Positions 1 through 9,900 of a stretch of 64,000 nucleotides of DNA are shown here, in pieces. The notes beneath the pieces are model-generated. The model had not been told where the DNA came from and ran no database searches. It saw only the letters and a list, made by a program, of their open reading frames with translations. Where the stretch lies: the NCBI RefSeq assembly GCF_037975245.1, contig NW_027288845.1:62001-126000 (forward strand), written 5' to 3'. Positions within the stretch are counted from its first letter, which is position 1, and each line of letters begins with the position of its first letter. The translations under genes and the position numbers were made by a program. This stretch comes from Apostichopus japonicus (lineage: Eukaryota > Echinodermata > Holothuroidea > Aspidochirotida > Stichopodidae).

Positions 1-62
1 GACGTGTTTTGGGTCCTGGGCTCGAGACCCGGCCACGGCAGTTTGCTTTTGCAGCGCTCTCA

Positions 63-82
63 TAGGGTTCTCTGGAACTTTA
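63..82 (+). other. Potential 8-bp RNA hairpin in the non-tRNA half
   Basis: Positions 63-70 (TAGGGTTC) can pair with 75-82 (GAACTTTA) around a TCTG tetraloop, with two G.U wobbles, if transcribed from the plus strand. It recurs in every monomer. Variants do not show compensation: C70G (46051-46500), G75T (29101-29550), T80G (28280, 28430, 33830, 36230) and G65T (45215) each break a pair with no matching change opposite. Selection on the fold is therefore not supported. Confidence 0.35.
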
Positions 83-103
83 AGTATTAGGAACGAACAT
101 AGA

Positions 104-110
104 TTTATAT
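104..110 (+). promoter_or_regulatory. TATA-like stretch upstream of the tRNA-like segment
   Basis: TTTATAT lies 6-12 nt before the first base of the tRNA-like fold in every monomer. A Pol III or Pol II TATA element would normally be about 25-30 nt upstream of the start, so the placement is poor unless transcription starts inside the tRNA-like body. Variants in the stretch or just before it occur at monomers 36, 65 and 97 (T106A), 141, 142 and 304 (T106C) and 419-421 (double change at 103-104). Confidence 0.2.
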
Positions 111-122
111 CAGCTGCTGTCG

Positions 123-134
123 TGGCGCGGTTGG
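123..134 (+). promoter_or_regulatory. Pol III A-box-like element (one per monomer)
   Basis: TGGCGCGGTTGG matches the tRNA A-box consensus TRGCNNAGYNGG at 11 of 12 positions; the only difference is G for A at the base corresponding to tRNA A14. It begins at the position expected from the tRNA-like fold, 46 nt before the B-box-like element, a spacing normal for type 2 Pol III promoters. It recurs every 150 bp. Rare variants hit it, such as the G-to-C change at 15127. Activity is inferred from sequence only. Confidence 0.6.
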
Positions 135-156
135 TTGCGCTCGAGAGCGTGACGTG

Positions 157-160
157 TTTT
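157..160 (+). other. Internal T4 run within the tRNA-like body
   Basis: Four T between the A and B boxes, at monomer positions 7-10, recur in every copy except monomer 405 (ATTTT context at 60606-60610). In organisms where T4 ends Pol III transcription this would give a truncated RNA of roughly 40-45 nt. It is one reason for not calling a functional tRNA gene. Confidence 0.55.
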
Positions 161-168
161 GGGTCCTG

Positions 169-179
169 GGCTCGAGACC
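169..179 (+). promoter_or_regulatory. Pol III B-box-like element (one per monomer)
   Basis: GGCTCGAGACC differs from the B-box consensus GGTTCGANNCC only at the third base (C instead of T, tRNA position 54). Five monomers carry T there and match the consensus fully: T at 5421, 9771, 14571, 20721 and 45171. Other variants would weaken it: A58 to G at 29125, 33625, 36025 and 63325, G52 to A at 19969 and 37819, and C56 to T at 62573. It overlaps the T loop, as in true tRNA genes. Confidence 0.62.
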
Positions 180-196
180 CGGCCACGGCAGTTTGC

Positions 197-200
197 TTTT
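197..200 (+). terminator. T4 run downstream of tRNA-like segment, possible Pol III terminator
   Basis: A run of four T on the plus strand starts 7 nt after the discriminator-like A190, where a tRNA gene's Pol III terminator would be expected, and recurs in every monomer. Exceptions include TCTT in monomer 260 and TTGT in monomer 405. T4 is sufficient for termination in vertebrates but weak in some fungi. A second T4 at 157-160 lies inside the tRNA-like body, so termination could also occur early. Confidence 0.4.
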
Positions 201-300
201 GCAGCGCTCTCATAGGGTTCTCTGGAACTTTAAGTATTAGGAACGAACATAGATTTATATCAGCTGCTGTCGTGGCGCGGTTGGTTGCGCTCGAGAGCGT

Positions 301-3300
301 GACGTGTTTTGGGTCCTGGGCTCGAGACCCGACCACGGCAGTTTGCTTTTGCAGCGCTCTCATAGGGTTCTCTGGAACTTTAAGTATTAGGAACGAACAT
401 AGATTTATATCAGCTGCTGTCGTGGCGCGGTTGGTTGCGCTCGAGAGCGTGACGTGTTTTGGGTCCTGGGCTCGAGACCCGACCACGGCAGTTTGCTTTT
501 GCAGCGCTCTCATAGGGTTCTCTGGAACTTTAAGTATTAGGAACGAACATAGATTTATATCAGCTGCTGTCGTGGCGCGGTTGGTTGCGCTCGAGAGCGT
601 GACGTGTTTTGGGTCCTGGGCTCGAGACCCGGCCACGGCAGTTTGCTTTTGCAGCGCTCTCATAGGGTTCTCTGGAACTTTAAGTATTAGGAACGAACAT
701 AGATTTATATCAGCTGCTGTCGTGGCGCGGTTGGTTGCGCTCGAGAGCGTGACGTGTTTTGGGTCCTGGGCTCGAGACCCGGCCACGGCAGTTTGCTTTT
801 GCAGCGCTCTCATAGGGTTCTCTGGAACTTTAAGTATTAGGAACGAACATAGATTTATATCAGCTGCTGTCGTGGCGCGGTTGGTTGCGCTCGAGAGCGT
901 GACGTGTTTTGGGTCCTGGGCTCGAGACCCGGCCACGGCAGTTTGCTTTTGCAGCGCTCTCATAGGGTTCTCTGGAACTTTAAGTATTAGGAACGAACAT
1001 AGATTTATATCAGCTGCTGTCGTGGCGCGGTTGGTTGCGCTCGAGAGCGTGACGTGTTTTGGGTCCTGGGCTCGAGACCCGGCCACGGCAGTTTGCTTTT
1101 GCAGCGCTCTCATAGGGTTCTCTGGAACTTTAAGTATTAGGAACGAACATAGATTTATATCAGCTGCTGTCGTGGCGCGGTTGGTTGCGCTCGAGAGCGT
1201 GACGTGTTTTGGGTCCTGGGCTCGAGACCCGGCCACGGCAGTTTGCTTTTGCAGCGCTCTCATAGGGTTCTCTGGAACTTTAAGTATTAGGAACGAACAT
1301 AGATTTATATCAGCTGCTGTCGTGGCGCGGTTGGTTGCGCTCGAGAGCGTGACGTGTTTTGGGTCCTGGGCTCGAGACCCGGCCACGGCAGTTTGCTTTT
1401 GCAGCGCTCTCATAGGGTTCTCTGGAACTTTAAGTATTAGGAACGAACATAGATTTATATCAGCTGCTGTCGTGGCGCGGTTGGTTGCGCTCGAGAGCGT
1501 GACGTGTTTTGGGTCCTGGGCTCGAGACCCGGCCACGGCAGTTTGCTTTTGCAGCGCTCTCATAGGGTTCTCTGGAACTTTAAGTATTAGGAACGAACAT
1601 AGATTTATATCAGCTGCTGTCGTGGCGCGGTTGGTTGCGCTCGAGAGCGTGACGTGTTTTGGGTCCTGGGCTCGAGACCCGACCACGGCAGTTTGCTTTT
1701 GCAGCGCTCTCATAGGGTTCTCTGGAACTTTAAGTATTAGGAACGAACATAGATTTATATCAGCTGCTGTCGTGGCGCGGTTGGTTGCGCTCGAGAGCGT
1801 GACGTGTTTTGGGTCCTGGGCTCGAGACCCGGCCACGGCAGTTTGCTTTTGCAGCGCTCTCATAGGGTTCTCTGGAACTTTAAGTATTAGGAACGAACAT
1901 AGATTTATATCAGCTGCTGTCGTGGCGCGGTTGGTTGCGCTCGAGAGCGTGACGTGTTTTGGGTCCTGGGCTCGAGACCCGGCCACGGCAGTTTGCTTTT
2001 GCAGCGCTCTCATAGGGTTCTCTGGAACTTTAAGTATTAGGAACGAACATAGATTTATATCAGCTGCTGTCGTGGCGCGGTTGGTTGCGCTCGAGAGCGT
2101 GACGTGTTTTGGGTCCTGGGCTCGAGACCCGACCACGGCAGTTTGCTTTTGCAGCGCTCTCATAGGGTTCTCTGGAACTTTAAGTATTAGGAACGAACAT
2201 AGATTTATATCAGCTGCTGTCGTGGCGCGGTTGGTTGCGCTCGAGAGCGTGACGTGTTTTGGGTCCTGGGCTCGAGACCCGGCCACGGCAGTTTGCTTTT
2301 GCAGCGCTCTCATAGGGTTCTCTGGAACTTTAAGTATTAGGAACGAACATAGATTTATATCAGCTGCTGTCGTGGCGCGGTTGGTTGCGCTCGAGAGCGT
2401 GACGTGTTTTGGGTCCTGGGCTCGAGACCCGGCCACGGCAGTTTGCTTTTGCAGCGCTCTCATAGGGTTCTCTGGAACTTTAAGTATTAGGAACGAACAT
2501 AGATTTATATCAGCTGCTGTCGTGGCGCGGTTGGTTGCGCTCGAGAGCGTGACGTGTTTTGGGTCCTGGGCTCGAGACCCGGCCACGGCAGTTTGCTTTT
2601 GCAGCGCTCTCATAGGGTTCTCTGGAACTTTAAGTATTAGGAACGAACATAGATTTATATCAGCTGCTGTCGTGGCGCGGTTGGTTGCGCTCGAGAGCGT
2701 GACGTGTTTTGGGTCCTGGGCTCGAGACCCGACCACGGCAGTTTGCTTTTGCAGCGCTCTCATAGGGTTCTCTGGAACTTTAAGTATTAGGAACGAACAT
2801 AGATTTATATCAGCTGCTGTCGTGGCGCGGTTGGTTGCGCTCGAGAGCGTGACGTGTTTTGGGTCCTGGGCTCGAGACCCGACCACGGCAGTTTGCTTTT
2901 GCAGCGCTCTCATAGGGTTCTCTGGAACTTTAAGTATTAGGAACGAACATAGATTTATATCAGCTGCTGTCGTGGCGCGGTTGGTTGCGCTCGAGAGCGT
3001 GACGTGTTTTGGGTCCTGGGCTCGAGACCCGACCACGGCAGTTTGCTTTTGCAGCGCTCTCATAGGGTTCTCTGGAACTTTAAGTATTAGGAACGAACAT
3101 AGATTTATATCAGCTGCTGTCGTGGCGCGGTTGGTTGCGCTCGAGAGCGTGACGTGTTTTGGGTCCTGGGCTCGAGACCCGGCCACGGCAGTTTGCTTTT
3201 GCAGCGCTCTCATAGGGTTCTCTGGAACTTTAAGTATTAGGAACGAACATAGATTTATATCAGCTGCTGTCGTGGCGCGGTTGGTTGCGCTCGAGAGCGT

Positions 3301-5700
3301 GACGTGTTTTGGGTCCTGGGCTCGAGACCCGACCACGGCAGTTTGCTTTTGCAGCGCTCTCATAGGGTTCTCTGGAACTTTAAGTATTAGGAACGAACAT
3401 AGATTTATATCAGCTGCTGTCGTGGCGCGGTTGGTTGCGCTCGAGAGCGTGACGTGTTTTGGGTCCTGGGCTCGAGACCCGGCCACGGCAGTTTGCTTTT
3501 GCAGCGCTCTCATAGGGTTCTCTGGAACTTTAAGTATTAGGAACGAACATAGATTTATATCAGCTGCTGTCGTGGCGCGGTTGGTTGCGCTCGAGAGCGT
3601 GACGTGTTTTGGGTCCTGGGCTCGAGACCCGACCACGGCAGTTTGCTTTTGCAGCGCTCTCATAGGGTTCTCTGGAACTTTAAGTATTAGGAACGAACAT
3701 AGATTTATATCAGCTGCTGTCGTGGCGCGGTTGGTTGCGCTCGAGAGCGTGACCTGTTTTGGGTCCTGGGCTCGAGACCCGGCCACGGCAGTTTGCTTTT
3801 GCAGCGCTCTCATAGGGTTCTCTGGAACTTTAAGTATTAGGAACGAACATAGATTTATATCAGCTGCTGTCGTGGCGCGGTTGGTTGCGCTCGAGAGCGT
3901 GACGTGTTTTGGGTCCTGGGCTCGAGACCCGACCACGGCAGTTTGCTTTTGCAGCGCTCTCATAGGGTTCTCTGGAACTTTAAGTATTAGGAACGAACAT
4001 AGATTTATATCAGCTGCTGTCGTGGCGCGGTTGGTTGCGCTCGAGAGCGTGACGTGTTTTGGGTCCTGGGCTCGAGACCCGGCCACGGCAGTTTGCTTTT
4101 GCAGCGCTCTCATAGGGTTCTCTGGAACTTTAAGTATTAGGAACGAACATAGATTTATATCAGCTGCTGTCGTGGCGCGGTTGGTTGCGCTCGAGAGCGT
4201 GACGTGTTTTGGGTCCTGGGCTCGAGACCCGGCCACGGCAGTTTGCTTTTGCAGCGCTCTCATAGGGTTCTCTGGAACTTTAAGTATTAGGAACGAACAT
4301 AGATTTATATCAGCTGCTGTCGTGGCGCGGTTGGTTGCGCTCGAGAGCGTGACGTGTTTTGGGTCCTGGGCTCGAGACCCGGCCACGGCAGTTTGCTTTT
4401 GCAGCGCTCTCATAGGGTTCTCTGGAACTTTAAGTATTAGGAACGAACATAGATTTATATCAGCTGCTGTCGTGGCGCGGTTGGTTCCGCTCGAGAGCGT
4501 GACGTGTTTTGGGTCCTGGGCTCGAGACCCGGCCACGGCAGTTTGCTTTTGCAGCGCTCTCATAGGGTTCTCTGGAACTTTAAGTATTAGGAACGAACAT
4601 AGATTTATATCAGCTGCTGTCGTGGCGCGGTTGGTTGCGCTCGAGAGCGTGACGTGTTTTGGGTCCTGGGCTCGAGACCCGGCCACGGCAGTTTGCTTTT
4701 GCAGCGCTCTCATAGGGTTCTCTGGAACTTTAAGTATTAGGAACGAACATAGATTTATATCAGCTGCTGTCGTGGCGCGGTTGGTTGCGCTCGAGAGCGT
4801 GACGTGTTTTGGGTCCTGGGCTCGAGACCCGGCCACGGCAGTTTGCTTTTGCAGCGCTCTCATAGGGTTCTCTGGAACTTTAAGTATTAGGAACGAACAT
4901 AGATTTATATCAGCTGCTGTCGTGGCGCGGTTGGTTTCGCTCGAGAGCGTGACGTGTTTTGGGTCCTGGGCTCGAGACCCGGCCACGGCAGTTTGCTTTT
5001 GCAGCGCTCTCATAGGGTTCTCTGGAACTTTAAGTATTAGGAACGAACATAGATTTATATCAGCTGCTGTCGTGGCGCGGTTGGTTGCGCTCGAGAGCGT
5101 GACGTGTTTTGGGTCCTGGGCTCGAGACCCGGCCACGGCAGTTTGCTTTTGCAGCGCTCTCATAGGGTTCTCTGGAACTTTAAGTATTAGGAACGAACAT
5201 AGATTTATATCAGCTGCTGTCGTGGCGCGGTTGGTTGCGCTCGAGAGCGTGACGTGTTTTGGGTCCTGGGCTCGAGACCCGGCCACGGCAGTTTGCTTTT
5301 GCAGCGCTCTCATAGGGTTCTCTGGAACTTTAAGTATTAGGAACGAACATAGATTAATATCAGCTGCTGTCGTGGCGCGGTTGGTTGCGCTCGAGAGCGT
5401 GACGTGTTTTGGGTCCTGGGTTCGAGACCCGGCCACGGCAGTTTGCTTTTGCAGCGCTCTCATAGGGTTCTCTGGAACTTTAAGTATTAGGAACGAACAT
5501 AGATTTATATCAGCTGCTGTCGTGGCGCGGTTGGTTGCGCTCGAGAGCGTGACGTGTTTTGGGTCCTGGGCTCGAGACCCGGCCACGGCAGTTTGCTTTT
5601 GCAGCGCTCTCATAGGGTTCTCTGGAACTTTAAGTATTAGGAACGAACATAGATTTATATCAGCTGCTGTCGTGGCGCGGTTGGTTGCGCTCGAGAGCGT
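301..5700 (+). repeat. Higher-order repeat unit 1 (36 monomers)
   Basis: Monomers 3-38. The ordered markers are a series of A32 monomers, then G4C at 3754 (monomer 26), G137C at 4487 (30), G137T at 4937 (33), T106A at 5356 (36) and C21T at 5421 (37). The same marker order recurs in the next two units, which establishes the higher-order structure. The unit may begin before 301. Confidence 0.8.
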
Positions 5701-8700
5701 GACGTGTTTTGGGTCCTGGGCTCGAGACCCGACCACGGCAGTTTGCTTTTGCAGCGCTCTCATAGGGTTCTCTGGAACTTTAAGTATTAGGAACGAACAT
5801 AGATTTATATCAGCTGCTGTCGTGGCGCGGTTGGTTGCGCTCGAGAGCGTGACGTGTTTTGGGTCCTGGGCTCGAGACCCGACCACGGCAGTTTGCTTTT
5901 GCAGCGCTCTCATAGGGTTCTCTGGAACTTTAAGTATTAGGAACGAACATAGATTTATATCAGCTGCTGTCGTGGCGCGGTTGGTTGCGCTCGAGAGCGT
6001 GACGTGTTTTGGGTCCTGGGCTCGAGACCCGACCACGGCAGTTTGCTTTTGCAGCGCTCTCATAGGGTTCTCTGGAACTTTAAGTATTAGGAACGAACAT
6101 AGATTTATATCAGCTGCTGTCGTGGCGCGGTTGGTTGCGCTCGAGAGCGTGACGTGTTTTGGGTCCTGGGCTCGAGACCCGGCCACGGCAGTTTGCTTTT
6201 GCAGCGCTCTCATAGGGTTCTCTGGAACTTTAAGTATTAGGAACGAACATAGATTTATATCAGCTGCTGTCGTGGCGCGGTTGGTTGCGCTCGAGAGCGT
6301 GACGTGTTTTGGGTCCTGGGCTCGAGACCCGGCCACGGCAGTTTGCTTTTGCAGCGCTCTCATAGGGTTCTCTGGAACTTTAAGTATTAGGAACGAACAT
6401 AGATTTATATCAGCTGCTGTCGTGGCGCGGTTGGTTGCGCTCGAGAGCGTGACGTGTTTTGGGTCCTGGGCTCGAGACCCGGCCACGGCAGTTTGCTTTT
6501 GCAGCGCTCTCATAGGGTTCTCTGGAACTTTAAGTATTAGGAACGAACATAGATTTATATCAGCTGCTGTCGTGGCGCGGTTGGTTGCGCTCGAGAGCGT
6601 GACGTGTTTTGGGTCCTGGGCTCGAGACCCGACCACGGCAGTTTGCTTTTGCAGCGCTCTCATAGGGTTCTCTGGAACTTTAAGTATTAGGAACGAACAT
6701 AGATTTATATCAGCTGCTGTCGTGGCGCGGTTGGTTGCGCTCGAGAGCGTGACGTGTTTTGGGTCCTGGGCTCGAGACCCGGCCACGGCAGTTTGCTTTT
6801 GCAGCGCTCTCATAGGGTTCTCTGGAACTTTAAGTATTAGGAACGAACATAGATTTATATCAGCTGCTGTCGTGGCGCGGTTGGTTGCGCTCGAGAGCGT
6901 GACGTGTTTTGGGTCCTGGGCTCGAGACCCGGCCACGGCAGTTTGCTTTTGCAGCGCTCTCATAGGGTTCTCTGGAACTTTAAGTATTAGGAACGAACAT
7001 AGATTTATATCAGCTGCTGTCGTGGCGCGGTTGGTTGCGCTCGAGAGCGTGACGTGTTTTGGGTCCTGGGCTCGAGACCCGACCACGGCAGTTTGCTTTT
7101 GCAGCGCTCTCATAGGGTTCTCTGGAACTTTAAGTATTAGGAACGAACATAGATTTATATCAGCTGCTGTCGTGGCGCGGTTGGTTGCGCTCGAGAGCGT
7201 GACGTGTTTTGGGTCCTGGGCTCGAGACCCGGCCACGGCAGTTTGCTTTTGCAGCGCTCTCATAGGGTTCTCTGGAACTTTAAGTATTAGGAACGAACAT
7301 AGATTTATATCAGCTGCTGTCGTGGCGCGGTTGGTTGCGCTCGAGAGCGTGACGTGTTTTGGGTCCTGGGCTCGAGACCCGGCCACGGCAGTTTGCTTTT
7401 GCAGCGCTCTCATAGGGTTCTCTGGAACTTTAAGTATTAGGAACGAACATAGATTTATATCAGCTGCTGTCGTGGCGCGGTTGGTTGCGCTCGAGAGCGT
7501 GACGTGTTTTGGGTCCTGGGCTCGAGACCCGGCCACGGCAGTTTGCTTTTGCAGCGCTCTCATAGGGTTCTCTGGAACTTTAAGTATTAGGAACGAACAT
7601 AGATTTATATCAGCTGCTGTCGTGGCGCGGTTGGTTGCGCTCGAGAGCGTGACGTGTTTTGGGTCCTGGGCTCGAGACCCGACCACGGCAGTTTGCTTTT
7701 GCAGCGCTCTCATAGGGTTCTCTGGAACTTTAAGTATTAGGAACGAACATAGATTTATATCAGCTGCTGTCGTGGCGCGGTTGGTTGCGCTCGAGAGCGT
7801 GACGTGTTTTGGGTCCTGGGCTCGAGACCCGGCCACGGCAGTTTGCTTTTGCAGCGCTCTCATAGGGTTCTCTGGAACTTTAAGTATTAGGAACGAACAT
7901 AGATTTATATCAGCTGCTGTCGTGGCGCGGTTGGTTGCGCTCGAGAGCGTGACGTGTTTTGGGTCCTGGGCTCGAGACCCGACCACGGCAGTTTGCTTTT
8001 GCAGCGCTCTCATAGGGTTCTCTGGAACTTTAAGTATTAGGAACGAACATAGATTTATATCAGCTGCTGTCGTGGCGCGGTTGGTTGCGCTCGAGAGCGT
8101 GACGTGTTTTGGGTCCTGGGCTCGAGACCCGGCCACGGCAGTTTGCTTTTGCAGCGCTCTCATAGGGTTCTCTGGAACTTTAAGTATTAGGAACGAACAT
8201 AGATTTATATCAGCTGCTGTCGTGGCGCGGTTGGTTGCGCTCGAGAGCGTGACGTGTTTTGGGTCCTGGGCTCGAGACCCGACCACGGCAGTTTGCTTTT
8301 GCAGCGCTCTCATAGGGTTCTCTGGAACTTTAAGTATTAGGAACGAACATAGATTTATATCAGCTGCTGTCGTGGCGCGGTTGGTTGCGCTCGAGAGCGT
8401 GACCTGTTTTGGGTCCTGGGCTCGAGACCCGGCCACGGCAGTTTGCTTTTGCAGCGCTCTCATAGGGTTCTCTGGAACTTTAAGTATTAGGAACGAACAT
8501 AGATTTATATCAGCTGCTGTCGTGGCGCGGTTGGTTGCGCTCGAGAGCGTGACGTGTTTTGGGTCCTGGGCTCGAGACCCGACCACGGCAGTTTGCTTTT
8601 GCAGCGCTCTCATAGGGTTCTCTGGAACTTTAAGTATTAGGAACGAACATAGATTTATATCAGCTGCTGTCGTGGCGCGGTTGGTTGCGCTCGAGAGCGT

Positions 8701-9900
8701 GACGTGTTTTGGGTCCTGGGCTCGAGACCCGGCCACGGCAGTTTGCTTTTGCAGCGCTCTCATAGGGTTCTCTGGAACTTTAAGTATTAGGAACGAACAT
8801 AGATTTATATCAGCTGCTGTCGTGGCGCGGTTGGTTGCGCTCGAGAGCGTGACGTGTTTTGGGTCCTGGGCTCGAGACCCGGCCACGGCAGTTTGCTTTT
8901 GCAGCGCTCTCATAGGGTTCTCTGGAACTTTAAGTATTAGGAACGAACATAGATTTATATCAGCTGCTGTCGTGGCGCGGTTGGTTGCGCTCGAGAGCGT
9001 GACGTGTTTTGGGTCCTGGGCTCGAGACCCGGCCACGGCAGTTTGCTTTTGCAGCGCTCTCATAGGGTTCTCTGGAACTTTAAGTATTAGGAACGAACAT
9101 AGATTTATATCAGCTGCTGTCGTGGCGCGGTTGGTTCCGCTCGAGAGCGTGACGTGTTTTGGGTCCTGGGCTCGAGACCCGGCCACGGCAGTTTGCTTTT
9201 GCAGCGCTCTCATAGGGTTCTCTGGAACTTTAAGTATTAGGAACGAACATAGATTTATATCAGCTGCTGTCGTGGCGCGGTTGGTTGCGCTCGAGAGCGT
9301 GACGTGTTTTGGGTCCTGGGCTCGAGACCCGGCCACGGCAGTTTGCTTTTGCAGCGCTCTCATAGGGTTCTCTGGAACTTTAAGTATTAGGAACGAACAT
9401 AGATTTATATCAGCTGCTGTCGTGGCGCGGTTGGTTGCGCTCGAGAGCGTGACGTGTTTTGGGTCCTGGGCTCGAGACCCGGCCACGGCAGTTTGCTTTT
9501 GCAGCGCTCTCATAGGGTTCTCTGGAACTTTAAGTATTAGGAACGAACATAGATTTATATCAGCTGCTGTCGTGGCGCGGTTGGTTGCGCTCGAGAGCGT
9601 GACGTGTTTTGGGTCCTGGGCTCGAGACCCGGCCACGGCAGTTTGCTTTTGCAGCGCTCTCATAGGGTTCTCTGGAACTTTAAGTATTAGGAACGAACAT
9701 AGATTAATATCAGCTGCTGTCGTGGCGCGGTTGGTTGCGCTCGAGAGCGTGACGTGTTTTGGGTCCTGGGTTCGAGACCCGGCCACGGCAGTTTGCTTTT
9801 GCAGCGCTCTCATAGGGTTCTCTGGAACTTTAAGTATTAGGAACGAACATAGATTTATATCAGCTGCTGTCGTGGCGCGGTTGGTTGCGCTCGAGAGCGT
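5701..9900 (+). repeat. Higher-order repeat unit 2 (28 monomers)
   Basis: Monomers 39-66. It carries G4C at 8404 (monomer 57), G137C at 9137 (61), T106A at 9706 (65) and C21T at 9771 (66). The G137T monomer is absent and the G137C to T106A interval is 4 monomers instead of 6, indicating loss of a two-monomer block. The A32 order before G4C matches unit 1 except that three A32 monomers (19-21) are represented by one (52). Confidence 0.82.

Larger units (their letters stand above)
41..115 (+). repeat. Non-tRNA 75-bp half of the monomer (representative copy)
   Basis: This half lies between successive tRNA-like segments and is also exactly 75 bp. It holds the T4 run, an AGCGCT palindrome (53-58), the hairpin at 63-82, the polymorphic base T85/C85 and an AT-rich run up to 110, then CAGCTG (111-116). 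I see no poly-A tail, LINE 3' tail, A box or B box in it, so it does not look like a second tRNA copy. Its origin is not recognised. Confidence 0.6.
116..190 (+). other. tRNA-derived half of the monomer (representative first complete copy)
   Basis: This 75-nt segment recurs every 150 bp and folds like a tRNA. The acceptor 5' strand GCTGTCG (116-122) pairs with CCACGGC (183-189) at 6 of 7 positions, one of them a U.G wobble, and A190 sits at the discriminator position. TG (123-124) fits positions 8-9. The D arm is GCGC/GCGC around GGTTGGTT (125-140), close to the classical AGTTGGTTA loop but with A14 changed to G and A21 missing. The T arm is CTGGG/CCCGG (166-170, 178-182) around loop CTCGAGA. 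Conserved tRNA bases at U8, G10, G15, G18, G19, C48, G53, U55, C56, A58 and C61 are all in register. The anticodon arm (142-158) shows no stem, so there is no readable anticodon and no isotype can be given. I infer a degenerate tRNA or the tRNA head of a SINE amplified as satellite DNA, not a functional tRNA gene. Confidence 0.72.

Noticed and set aside
63-69. Telomere-like TAGGGTT
   Set aside because: It is a single 7-base match per monomer with no tandem telomeric repeats; such a match is expected by chance in a 150-bp unit.
88-98. CENP-B box on the minus strand (TTCG motif near the GAACGAAC stretch)
   Set aside because: Only the TTCG core is present; the required A and CGGG bases downstream do not match.
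41-115. Second, diverged tRNA copy making the monomer a tRNA dimer
   Set aside because: The half is also 75 nt and has GGTTC at 66-70, but no A box, no T-arm pairing and no acceptor stem could be placed.
1-150. Hammerhead ribozyme, as in some satellite monomers
   Set aside because: No CTGATGA core or partner GAAA was found on either strand of the consensus.
116-190. Functional tRNA gene cluster
   Set aside because: The anticodon arm does not pair, A14 and A21 are lost, and a T4 run interrupts the gene. No anticodon can be assigned.
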